Shown: positions 33,841 through 43,800 of the stretch, piece by piece
Numbering within the stretch: the stretch's first letter is position 1
Layout of the letters: each line of letters starts with the position of its first letter
Assembly (NCBI GenBank): GCA_026936335.1
Contig: JAPMXV010000062.1
Coordinates: 232,628 to 296,627, forward strand
DNA: 64,000 nucleotides
Source of the DNA: Mantamonas sphyraenae
Lineage: Eukaryota > CRuMs > Mantamonadidae
Direction: 5' to 3'
Made by a program: the position numbers and the translations under genes
The notes under the pieces: model-generated
Databases searched by the model: none
Told to the model about the DNA's origin: nothing
The model's input: the letters and a program-made list of their open reading frames with translations, nothing else

Positions 33841-36774
33841 TCAGAGCTTGCCGCTTTGCGTGGCATGGAGGTCTTGGGCGGCGGCCTGGGCAAAGAGCAT
33901 TTGCTCTTGTTCGAGTTCACCGTCGTCGGCGGTCATGATACGCCAGGCGTCCTGAATGCTGGTGGACCATCTTGTCCATGTGCGATCGAGATGGTCGATG
34001 CAGGAGGAGTCGGAGCTTTCTGGAAACGGGTTGGCGACGGCGTCGGAGAGGCTGCCGTCGACGCGGTCGAGCCAGAGCTGGTTTTCGGCGTCTTCATCTG
34101 CGTCGTCGGCTTCTGTTTGCTGGAGGACAGCGAGGCGTGTGAGGCCCTTGACGACGCGGCTATCACGGAGGGTGTTGATCTTGCTGCCGACACGGTCGCG
34201 CACGGTATCCAGGACCCCATGGCCGTCGTCATCGTCGTCTGCAGTGATCTGCTCGAGTTCCATGCTGACGAATTCGATGTCGTAGTCGAGTTGGATGCCC
34301 AGCTGCTGAAGCTTGTCGGCGACGGGATGGCGATACATCTCCTTGAGGGCAAACTCTTCGATGGGTCGCTCTGCAGCAAGGGTGTCAAAGGCTTCGGAGC
34401 GTTTGTGAGAGCTTCGCACGCAACACCAAACGCAGAGAATTCCACCAAGGATGCGTGCGAGGAGGCGCTGAAGGATGCTGCGCAGAAGGACAAGCACGAT
34501 GAAGATGCCGATGACAGCGATGAGCTGAAGGTTTGTGACAAAGGCCGGTCGGTTGATGGCAATGAGCTGGTCGTGGAAAGGACGCAAGTCGAGGGCGTTG
34601 ATGGAGTCTGCGAGGGAAGAAAGGAAGGACGGACGCAGAAAGACAGGGGACATGAGGGCGTGGAAAAGGAGGGCCCACTTGAGCTGCTTGCGAAAGAGGA
34701 GAGAAAGGCGGTCGTCGATAGGTTTGGGGTTGCGATACCAGCGGAGCATGAGGTACTTTTCACACCAGTAGCGTGAGAGGAGGGTGAAGGCGCCGAGGAA
34801 GTAGAGGATGGGCATGGACGAGCCATAGGTCATGACCATAAAGACACTGCTGCCGATGCTTGCGTACGTGGAGGCAATGCTTGGCTCGGGTCCACGCATC
34901 GTCTGGTCGAGGATGGATTGCGGAGTGCGCTTGCCGGTGGAGCATGTGGAGCAGAAAACAAAGGAGGAACCGAGAGGGCCGAGAAGGATGGCCCAGAGAA
35001 AGGGGACAAATACTTGGAAGAACATGACGTAGAGGACAGTCTGTGCGCCTCCGTTGGCAGTGTACCAGTCGGGGGTGTGCTTCAGTCCCTGGTAGACGCT
35101 GCCCTTGGAAACGCCAAAAACGGTGTCTGCCGTGTCAACGTTGTACACCATGGGAAAGATGATGTTGATGACGGCAATGTTGACGGAGGTGTTGAGAAAG
35201 TTTGCCCAGAGCTCTGTGCGGAGAAGTGCGTTTGCAGTGCCTGAGTGGGACCAGTGGTGCTCAAAGTCGGATAGTTTGACAAGAAAGACGCGGAGGACAG
35301 TCTGCATGGTGACGACGACGACGGAACGAAAGGCAGAAATGGCGTAGAGACCTCCCGCAGCTTTGGCGACGTCCTCCCTGCTGTAGTACTCCTTGCTGAG
35401 GACAACGACGAGAAGCTGGAGGAGAAAGCTGATGGTGACGATGAAGAGGGCGACAAAGGTGCTGAGGGAGCGGCGGAAGAATCGTGTGGTGATGCCGTAG
35501 TGCAGATTCTCCCAGATGATGTCTGGAAAGCGCGGGGCCCTGCGAACGCGGATAAAGTGGCCATTGAAGTGAGGGACAGAGCCGATTGAGCAGTGGCCGC
35601 GGGAGAGCCAGTAGGTGAAGCGGGCAAAGAAGCGGAGGAGGATGTTGCTGCTGAAGGCTTTGAGGCATTGCTGGCGGTCGTTGACAAAGCGAAAGGTGAC
35701 AAAGGCATGACCGGAGTGATGGCTGGCAGAGCGAAGGCGAAGGTTGCAGTCGTCAAACTTGGACTGGAATGAGCCGCGCGCACAGCAGCAGCGGTAGAGA
35801 CAGGAGCACGAGAAGCAGTCCAGGCCCTGGAAGTAGCCGTGTGTTCGGAGGTAGTCCTTCATGAGGGATTCGCGCTGTGCAAGGAGGCTTTCGCATTCCT
35901 CCTGGGATGTGACGACGCTGACGACGGGACCCCATTGGGAGAAGTAGTCTGCGATGGCAGCGGGGGAGACGTTCTCTGGGAGGCGGTCTGCGTGGATGCT
36001 AAACACGCTGGGGTTGTTGAAGAGCTTTGCGCGTTTGGATGCCCAGCGTTTCATGACGCCGCCGAGGATGAACCAGGCAGCAAAGGCGTAGAGGACGGTA
36101 ATGATGACGTCGATGGAGGCTGGGTCGAGGGGAGGGAGGTCTTGGGGCGTGTAGGCGGGCCGGTATGCACGGTACCAGTCGGGGAGGTTGAGGCCGTGGA
36201 GGGCGGCAAACTGGAAGGACCAGGGGATGAGGGAGATGAGGCCAAAGAGAAGGAGAAGAAGGGCGAGGTAGGCGGAGGTGCGTAGCATCATGTAGACGCC
36301 CTGTCCGAGCTCGGTGATGTTGTGGAGACGCTCTGAAAGTTTGTACTGAGTGGCACGGAGCTGGTAGGTGATGGGGAGCTGCTTGGACGGGTTGTCCTGG
36401 TCTTGGACGTACACGCGGATGGCCTTTGTGAGGCTGGGAGTGTCTGGATCATAGTAGAACTTTTCGTGCAGCGGGAGGTCTGCGTCGAGATTGTGAAAGG
36501 CGTTTGGGAGGGCAAGGGCATGTTCGTCGTTGGCGAGGGAGGAGAGGCTGTGTGGGCTGTCGTCGGGTAGAGGTTGCCAATTGAGGAGACGGTCTTCGAA
36601 GCCACGCATGGAGGCGAGCTGGTGGTCGGGGGGGTTGTCGTCGAAAAAGTGTGGATACTCGGTTCGGACGGCGTCGTCGATGCTTGTGTAGAAGGAGTCG
36701 GGGACGGAGTCTGAGAGCGACGGGGTGGAAGCTTGTTTGTCCATGTCTGCAAGAAGAGGAGTGCGCTTGGACAT
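33841..36774 (-). CDS. CSC1/OSCA/TMEM63-like cation channel
   Basis: Large polytopic protein of 977 aa from the ATG at 36774; an earlier ATG at 36831 overlaps the stop of the upstream gene by one base and is less likely. Seen: an N-terminal cytosolic region, two early membrane helices (AYLALLLLLFGLISLIPWSF; VLYAFAAWFILGG), a cytosolic RNA-recognition-like insert with FSIHADRLPENVS and a Cys cluster (CFSCSCLYRCCC), then RRAPRFPDIIWENLHYG, the loop motif that precedes the channel core in OSCA/TMEM63 proteins, and about eight further helices. The C-terminus is acidic. The family call rests on that motif plus the helix-loop-helix layout, so anoctamin-like alternatives are not fully excluded. Confidence 0.65.
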   Translation of the reverse strand: MSKRTPLLADMDKQASTPSLSDSVPDSFYTSIDDAVRTEYPHFFDDNPPDHQLASMRGFEDRLLNWQPLPDDSPHSLSSLANDEHALALPNAFHNLDADLPLHEKFYYDPDTPSLTKAIRVYVQDQDNPSKQLPITYQLRATQYKLSERLHNITELGQGVYMMLRTSAYLALLLLLFGLISLIPWSFQFAALHGLNLPDWYRAYRPAYTPQDLPPLDPASIDVIITVLYAFAAWFILGGVMKRWASKRAKLFNNPSVFSIHADRLPENVSPAAIADYFSQWGPVVSVVTSQEECESLLAQRESLMKDYLRTHGYFQGLDCFSCSCLYRCCCARGSFQSKFDDCNLRLRSASHHSGHAFVTFRFVNDRQQCLKAFSSNILLRFFARFTYWLSRGHCSIGSVPHFNGHFIRVRRAPRFPDIIWENLHYGITTRFFRRSLSTFVALFIVTISFLLQLLVVVLSKEYYSREDVAKAAGGLYAISAFRSVVVVTMQTVLRVFLVKLSDFEHHWSHSGTANALLRTELWANFLNTSVNIAVINIIFPMVYNVDTADTVFGVSKGSVYQGLKHTPDWYTANGGAQTVLYVMFFQVFVPFLWAILLGPLGSSFVFCSTCSTGKRTPQSILDQTMRGPEPSIASTYASIGSSVFMVMTYGSSMPILYFLGAFTLLSRYWCEKYLMLRWYRNPKPIDDRLSLLFRKQLKWALLFHALMSPVFLRPSFLSSLADSINALDLRPFHDQLIAINRPAFVTNLQLIAVIGIFIVLVLLRSILQRLLARILGGILCVWCCVRSSHKRSEAFDTLAAERPIEEFALKEMYRHPVADKLQQLGIQLDYDIEFVSMELEQITADDDDDGHGVLDTVRDRVGSKINTLRDSRVVKGLTRLAVLQQTEADDADEDAENQLWLDRVDGSLSDAVANPFPESSDSSCIDHLDRTWTRWSTSIQDAWRIMTADDGELEQEQMLFAQAAAQDLHATQSGKL

Positions 36775-36830
36775 GGGTGATGGGAAAGTGATGGGTGGGT
36801 TGGGGGGTGCCGGTGGGAAACTTGGTGCCA

Positions 36831-38242
36831 TTATTCATGTTCGTGATCCTCGATGAGCGGGAGAGTTGCTTCAAAGATGTCGTCGATGGAGCCTGTGGCA
36901 TCAATGGTGTGCACCTTGTTGACGGAGCGGTAGTAATCGATGACGGGGAGGGTTTGCTTCTGGTAGGTGGCAAAGCGCTTCTTGAGGGCGGTGAGGTTGT
37001 CGTCGACGCGTGCATGGTCGCCAGAGGCCTTTGCACGGGCCATGATGCGGTTTGTGAGCTCGGATTCGGGACAGTCAAAGAAGATGACAAAGTCGGCCTC
37101 TTGGATCTGGGCCTCAAAGTCAAAGCCCTGCTGAAGCTCGCGCGGGAAGCCGTCGATGAGAAAGGTGTGTGCGTCGTTGGCAAGCATGGCCTTGCGGAGG
37201 AGGGCAATGGTGACCTCTGCAGGCACAAGGAGGCCGTTCTTCATACAAAAGTTGATCTGCCACCCGTGCTCGCTCTTGCGGTCGGCCGCTTCTGCACGGA
37301 GCAGATCACCTGCGCTGAGGTGGCAAACCTCGTCGGGCATTGCAGCGGTGATTTTTTTGCACTGTGTGCCCTTGCCCGAGCCCGGGCCGCCGAGGACAAA
37401 GATGACGCGCTTCTTCCAAAGCGGAGTCTGCTTGTGGAGGTTTCCGTAGTCGTTGGCCAGCCAGGTGAGGGTGGGCTGGGTGGAGGGCTGTGGGAGGGGA
37501 GAAGAGAACGGGGGGGGGGGAGAGGGAGGGCGGGTGGGTGAGAAGAGCGCGGGGGGGGATGGGGGTGGTTGGGCGGGTTGGGCGGGTTTTGCGAGCGGGC
37601 GGGAGGCAAACTGACCGTTGGTTCGTCGTCGTAGGCCGGGTCGTCATAGAACTCGTCGTCGAGGTCAGCTTGCTCAAGCTTGTAGACACCCTGCTGCCAG
37701 TTGCCCGAGTGGAACTGGTAGGCGCCATCGATGGGCAAGCCGTCACGGAAGTGGCCGTGAAAGAGGGTGCCGTCGGGCAGGGCAAGAGTGCCGCTGTGGA
37801 GGAGGCCAGCACGCCAGTCGCCGTGAAAGACACAACCGGATTCGGCTTGCTCGTATGTGCCACGGCCGTGCTTGAGGTTGTCCTTCCAGGCGCCCTCGTA
37901 GGTGTCTCCGTTTGCGTAGCGGTAAAGGCCGAATCCGTGCTTGTGGCCGTTGGCAAATTCACCCTCGTACTGGACGTCGCCCTGGGTCAGGACGCCGTGG
38001 CCATGGCGCTTGTTGGCCAGCCAGTCGCCCTGGTAAGTGGCAACGACCTGCTCATCTCGGATGTATGTGTATGTGCCGTATCCCTCGCGCTTGCCGTTTG
38101 CGTATTCGCCGTCGTAGGTGTCGCCGCTGGGCAGGGTGGCCACGCCCTTGCCGTGACGTTGGCCATCGGCGTTGCGTTCACCCTCGTAGGTTCCCAGGTT
38201 GATGGTGGTGGACTCGCCGTCTGAATCTGAGTAGTAGGCCAT
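36831..38242 (-). CDS. MORN-repeat adenylate kinase
   Basis: Exons 38242-37616 and 37487-36831, 427 aa, joined in phase 0. Residues about 18-190 hold seven or so MORN repeats (GTYEGERNADGQRHGKG, YDGEYANGKREGYGTY, YEGEFANGHKHGFGLY). Residues about 225-427 are a complete adenylate kinase: P-loop GGPGSGKGTQ, HLSAGDLLRAE, FLIDGFPR, and LID region with RIMARA. It would interconvert ATP+AMP and 2 ADP. MORN repeats often target membranes or axonemes, so a flagellar role is plausible but inferred. The intron contains G-rich homopolymers. The start is 151 bp from divergent GET1, and the stop is only 57 bp upstream of the channel gene's start. Confidence 0.9.
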
Positions 38243-38393
38243 GGGTGGGGGGTGAGGTGTTTGTTTGGGTTCGGACGGGGAGGGAGAGGAATGGGTGGGT
38301 GGAGAGGAGTGGAGGGGAATGGGAGGGAGGGGAGTGAGTGAGTAGGAGAGTGGGTGGGCGAGAGATGCGCGGGGCGGCCAAGTGAAAGGCCTG

Positions 38394-38828
38394 ATGTGGA
38401 GTGTGGGGACCGTGCTCGTGCTGCAGGTGGCATTAAGCATGGTGGTGAGGGTATTGAGGTGGGCTACAGACTATATGGTGCATACCAAGGCGTATGTGGA
38501 CAAGGTGGAGGAGCTGCGGGCGCTGCGGGCCGCGCAAGGGAAGCTCAGCGCGATCAAGCAGTTTGCAGAGTACAGCAAGCTGGGACGGATGATAAACAAG
38601 GTGGAGGTGGAAGTGAAGAGGGAAAGCGAGGACAGCTACAACATGGGGAGTCGCTACGGGGTGGCATGGGTGACGTGGGCAGCGGAATTGGCATTCAAAG
38701 TGGTGGTCGTGTACCAGGCCCGAGGCCAGGCTGCGCCGTTGGCATTTGTGCCAGCATATGTGCCCGCATACTTGCAGTGGATAATGGTGCTGCAAGTAGG
38801 AGGACTGGCAACGAGCTTGTGGAGCTGA
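38394..38828 (+). CDS. GET1/WRB-like tail-anchored protein insertion receptor
   Basis: Probable ER membrane receptor subunit that, with GET2/CAMLG, accepts tail-anchored proteins from GET3. Single exon, 144 aa. Seen: an N-terminal membrane helix (VLVLQVALSMVVRVLR), a cytosolic coiled coil (YVDKVEELRALRAAQGKL and IKQFAEYSKLGRMINKVE, matching the GET1/WRB coiled-coil pattern FAxYAKLxRKxxK), and two C-terminal helices (VAWVTWAAELAFKVVVVY; LQWIMVLQVGGLATSL). The three-helix topology and length are those of GET1. The assignment is from motif and topology. Confidence 0.78.
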   Translation: MWSVGTVLVLQVALSMVVRVLRWATDYMVHTKAYVDKVEELRALRAAQGKLSAIKQFAEYSKLGRMINKVEVEVKRESEDSYNMGSRYGVAWVTWAAELAFKVVVVYQARGQAAPLAFVPAYVPAYLQWIMVLQVGGLATSLWS

Positions 38829-38924
38829 AGAGAGAGATTGAGTGCAGAATGGAGTTTTGAGTGCCGTGGGCACGCGAATGGATTTTGTTGGCCATGGACT
38901 GGTGGGCAATGTAGGCCAGGTGTG

Positions 38925-39823
38925 CTAGAGATCTTGCTCAAGCAGGTCTGGAGCGAGGGAGATGGTCCAGAGACACGGGCTGGAGGTTTGGACGGTGACG
39001 GTGGGGTGGCGGACCCTGTTGCTGGTGGAGATGAAGTTGCCAAAGGCAAGAGGCTGGTCGTGAAGATCCCATTGGAGGCCTGTGGTGGTGACGGAGTGAG
39101 CAGGAGGTCCAAGCGGGATGAGGCCGCAGACGGGCCCTTCGGAGGCGGTGTGAACGTGTATGGTGTTGTGTCCGGGAGGAAGCATGAGGCAGGTGTCTTG
39201 CATGCCATAGAGGCGTAGTTGGAGCGGGTGTTTGCGGTCGTGGGAGTGGAGGATGTGCAGGGCGGCACTGAGGTTTGCAAATTCGTGGTCGAGGCGGCCG
39301 CCAAGGGCGCCGACAACAGCCAGGTGGTGGTGTGCGTGCTTTGGGTCTGTGTCTTTGTTGCTGTAGGTATTTACAGCATAGTCGAGGGCCTTTCGCATGT
39401 CGTGGGTGTCCTGGTCGGGGGCATGGTGGAGCAGCGTGGCGGGAGAACGGAGGTGGAGGGCGGAGGTGTCGATGGAGTCGAGGTCGCCGACCACAGCGTC
39501 GATGGGTGTGTGGCGGCGGTGGTGGGGATGATGGTTGGCGGCGTGCAGTGGGGACGGATCGCGTGCGAGGTGGGTGTCGACAAAGTCGAGGAGGCGATTC
39601 GCTCCGCCGTCTGCACAGACGACGTGGTGGGCTTTCAGCCACAGTGGATACGTGATGTCTGGCAGTTGCCAGTTGAGCACCACGAGGGTGAGGCGTGCCG
39701 ATTTGGGCAGGGCCAGCGGGGATTTGTGGTGGAACGTTGTCGGATGGGTTGGATGGGGAGGAGAAAGGTGGGTGGGTGGTGGGTGGAGGAGAAAAATTCG
39801 ATGCGTGGTGAGTGCTGAGTGCT
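38925..39823 (-). CDS. Thiamine pyrophosphokinase
   Basis: Transfers pyrophosphate from ATP to thiamine, giving thiamine diphosphate. The core, read from about 39720 to 38925, has VVLNWQLPD, VVCADGGANRLLDF, VVGDLDSID, APDQDTHDMRKAL, VVGALGGRLDHEFANLSA, and the C-terminal block GLIPLGPP, SVTTTGLQWDL, ISTSN and VTVQTSSPCLWTI, all in TPK order. The 5' end is unresolved: the frame stays open upstream without an ATG, the first possible acceptor is near 39823, and a small first exon is expected. A His-rich insert (HHPHHRRH) sits between the first two motifs. The gene is convergent with GET1 (96 bp apart). Confidence 0.85.
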
Positions 39824-40012
39824 AGTTTGATGGACCTGGAAGTTTGGGTTGGGAGACGGGATGGTTGCCCGTGGAGGAAAGCGTGACTCAGAGGGAGACG
39901 GGGAGAATTCGAAGCACGGAGAGGTTTTTCTGCACTGCAAGCAACAAGGGGATGTGAGGAGAGAGAGAGAGAGTGAGAACACGGGGTGAGACGGACTTGT
40001 TCATTTTGGGGT

Positions 40013-40623
40013 TCACTCGTCGGCCTTTGCGGCTTCCTGGGTGTCCTTGGTCTCCTCGTCCTTCTCGTCGGCCTGTTCGGGCTCGTCCTCATGCTCCTCG
40101 ACGTCGTCGGCTTCGGCGTCGATGTCGTCGTCCTCGTCGCTGAGGTCGGCCTCTTCGTCGTCGTCTTCGTCGTCTTCGTCCTCCTCGTCCATGCCGTCGT
40201 CGGACAGATCGTCGTCGGACAGGTCACCCTCAAGGTCGCTCGCGTCCTCATCCGAGGCGTTTGCGTTGTCGTCGCTCTGGAGAGCGTCCATGTCGCTGGC
40301 ATCGTCCTGCTCGGCAGAGCTGGCCTCGCTGGGGAGACGGTTCGGAAAGAGCCGGTGTCAGAACGCAGTGGGAGGGGATTTGGGCCAAACGGGAAATGGG
40401 AACCAATTTGCGTGGTGTGACGGCGCAAACGGTCGGCAAAGGGGTGGGACAGGACCCAACGTACGCGTCCTCGGCATCGTCGCCAGAGGCCTTGGCCTCG
40501 GCGTCGGAGGCCTGCTCGGTGGAGGAGGCGGCAGCGGACTCGGCTGCCTTTTCCTCTTCAGCGGCCACAAACGGAGCCATGAGGGCAATGAGAGCCAGCA
40601 GAAGGGCAATGTACTTGGTGTTC
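40013..40623 (-). CDS. Secreted or luminal highly acidic low-complexity protein
   Basis: Two supported exons, 40623-40465 and 40328-40013, joined in phase 2. The first opens at an acceptor just before a signal-peptide-like stretch (KYIALLLALIALMAPFVAAE), so an ATG-bearing exon lies upstream. A start at 40714 was examined but its phase does not fit. After the signal the protein is almost entirely Asp, Glu, Ala and Ser, including runs such as DDDLSDDGMDEEDEDDEDDD. Such proteins can be low-affinity calcium buffers of the secretory pathway; that is inference. No globular domain is visible. Confidence 0.6.
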
Positions 40624-40817
40624 CTGTGCGGCGTGGACAAGGATGGGTCGTACGGCGGAGCAGAGGGTGAGCAGGGATCAACGAGAGGTGGAGGGCGGGA
40701 GATAAAACCAACATTTTTCCGGAGGGTGCTGGGGTGGCTTTTTTTTCTGTGGCAGGCTGGGCGATGCGCGACGACGCCCAAAGAAGCAAGCGCGCGCGCG
40801 AGAGAATTGCAAGTGCA

Positions 40818-43800
40818 ATGAGCATGAGACCAAGGACAAGGATGGACCGACACTGTGCAGTGGTGTTGGTGTGTGCGATGGCCGTTTTCCTTGCAGGCCA
40901 CGCGAGCGGGGCGACGGTGACGCTGAACTCTCCGAACGCCGAGTACGTCTACCTCAACTCGTCTGCACAATGGACACCGAGCAAGGTACCTGGGCCAGGA
41001 GACGATGTGGAAGTGGTGATTACGTCGACGCAGAGCAGGGTGGTGCTTGTGATGGGCAACACGACCGAGGTGCGGTCGCTGCGGGTCCGCGTCGGAGGGA
41101 GTGCAACGACAACCCAGGTGTTTTGCACTGCAGCGTTGACTGTAAACACGACGGTGACGGTAGAGTCGCTTTTGGAGTTTCGCAGCGAAACGGGTTGTGT
41201 GGCAAAGTGGGGGTCGCTGCACTTGAACGGGACGCTGCGCGTGGTCGGAGATGTGACGGTGATCGGCGCGGTCACCAGCTCGTCAGTGGGGGCTCTGGAA
41301 TCGCTGACGTCAGGCGCAGTCGTGCTGAATGCAGGGCAGGGAACGCCAACTCACCACATCGCGTGGTTGCGCCTCGGAGGCACCGCAGCTCTGCGTTTCA
41401 GTGCAGACGTGAACGTGACGGGTAATCTGACGATGGGGGGCGCCAGCGAGTTGAACGGCCAGGTGTCGACGCCAAAGCCGACGGTGAGCGTGTATGGAGC
41501 GCTAGACGTGACGACAGACACCGGGGGCACAGGTAGCTCGCTGATCACGGCGGTGATGCAGCTGTATGGTGCGAGCACGCTGCAGTGTCTGACAACACTT
41601 GGGATGACCGTGGACTCTGTGGATCTGTACGTGCACAAAACTCTGGACATTGTAATCGGAAGCACAGGCAACTCTATCAACGTGGGCACAGGCATGAAGC
41701 TGTTTGTGCTGAACGGAGCGGTGACGACGTTGAACCATTTGGGCACGGGCCAAAAGACACTGACGTCTGTCGGAGAACAAACAGAAGTGGTGATCAACGG
41801 AACCTTTGTGCTGAAACCTGAGTCTCAGGGCACGCTGGATTTCAATGTCCGCTCTATGACGGTGTACGGGACGCTCGTGGTGGGCTCGGGAGAGCTGAAG
41901 CTGTCGATCAAACGGCCGTTCTCCGGAAGTCCCGGCACGCTGACGACGTATCCTGGCTCTGAAATCCGCATGGGCAGCAGCACGGCGAGGTTGATTGTGG
42001 CTCGCAGCGGTGCTGCAGGGAGCGTGAATCCAGTGAATCGGCTGTACGGAGGACGGCTGGACGGCCTGTTGTTTGATGGGGAGCCGATGACCAACGAGTT
42101 TAACGTGGACGAAGCCGATCCGTTTGTGAAGTACTTGGGAATTACAAACGCGGCAAGCTTTTCGGTGAAGAGGAACATGACGGTAGGCACGCTGGAGCTG
42201 TCGACTTCGGGCGGGAACGCACCGGCAGACGTTACTGTGGACAGCGGGCTGTCGTTGCGAGTCAACACGTCGCTGCGATGGGATGCAGCAGACGTGAAGG
42301 GATCGACCGGATCACAGTTTCTTGTGGATTGCAACTCCACGGTGCAGTTTCGAGGAGAATTCGGCTCGAAACCTGGTCTGACGTCGATCGAGCTCGTGAA
42401 CAACGGGTACATGAAGGTTCAGTTGCTGACGGACTTGATGACGTGGAATCTCAACAGCGCGGCGTCGGTGATGAACAAAGGGACGGCAGAGGTGGAGACG
42501 TCGGGCAATGAGTTTACTCTGTGGCAAGGAGGCACGGTGGAGAACCTAGGCACGGTGCTGTTGAACAGCAGGGTGACTTTCAAGAGTAGCGTGTTTACGA
42601 ACCGTGGGCTGTTGGCATTTGTAGACAACAAGGCGCACGTGATGGAGACGACGACGCACAATTACGGGCGGCTCTACATGGGTGGAGGCTCGACGGTGCT
42701 GACGCTGAAGCTGAGCTCGTACAATGGATACAACGGCAGCGTGATTGAGTTTGAGCACGGGGCGAAGCTACAAGGGCAAGGCGAGCCAGCATTCACCAAT
42801 CCGGTGGGATCGACGGTGAAGGGCGTGGGCACGTTTCAGAACCTGCGTGTGACGAACCTGGGCGTGATGCAGGGGCCAGCGCTGACGGTGAGCAGCAACT
42901 TTACACAGGGGAGTACTGGGCGGACTGTGGTGGGCGCAGTGGCGGGTCAAGGGCAGGCGCTGAGCGCGGCGTGCGTCGCTCTGGGCGGTGTGCTGGAAGT
43001 GACCGGAGTGGCTGGATGCCCAGAGCCAAGCGCGGTGTTTAATGCCGTGGGGTCGCGGCTGAACTGCGTGAGCGGACAGTACGCGTCGCTGGCGTATGCA
43101 AACGGGAGCGTGCAAGTAAGCGTGAACGGAAGCGGAGCAGTTTTGTTTTCGCTGCCAGATAGCTCGTGTCTGCCTCGTGATTGTAATGGGACGGTGTATG
43201 GGACGGTGCAGTTGGATGTGTGTGGCGTGTGCGGAGGGAACAACGGGACGTGTAAGGGGTGTGATGGAGTGCCAAACAGTGGGGTGGTGTACGACGCGTG
43301 TGGCGTGTGTGGAGGGAACAATGGGACGTGCAAAGGGTGTGATGGGGTGCCAAACAGTGGGGTGGTGTACGACGCGTGCGGCGTGTGTGGAGGGAACAAT
43401 GGGACGTGCAAAGGGTGTGATGGGGTGCCAAACAGTGGGGTGGTGTACGACGCGTGCGGCGTGTGTGGAGGGAACAACGGGACGTGCAAGGGGTGTGATG
43501 GGGTGCCAAACAGTGGGGTGGTGTACGACGCGTGTGGCGTGTGTGGAGGGAACAATGGGACGTGCAAGGGGTGTGATGGGGTGCCGAACAGTGGGGTGGT
43601 GTACGACGCGTGTGGCGTGTGTGGAGGGAACAACGGGACGTGCACGGGATGTGACGGGGTGCCGAACAGTGGGGTGGTTCTCGACGCGTGTGATGTGTGT
43701 GGAGGGAACAATACGACGTGCACGGGGTGTGACGGGGTGCCGAACAGCGGGGTCAAGTATGACGCGTGTGGCGTGTGTGGTGGGAACAACGGGACGTGCA

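Noticed and set aside
36772..36833. TAATG start/stop overlap between the MORN-kinase and the channel gene, suggesting an operon
   Set aside because: A downstream in-frame ATG at 36774 is a normal start, and nothing else indicates polycistronic transcription or trans-splicing.
38938..40428. 496-codon minus-strand open frame over TPK and the acidic gene
   Set aside because: Pro/Arg/Thr-rich with no domain; TPK motifs are in another frame.
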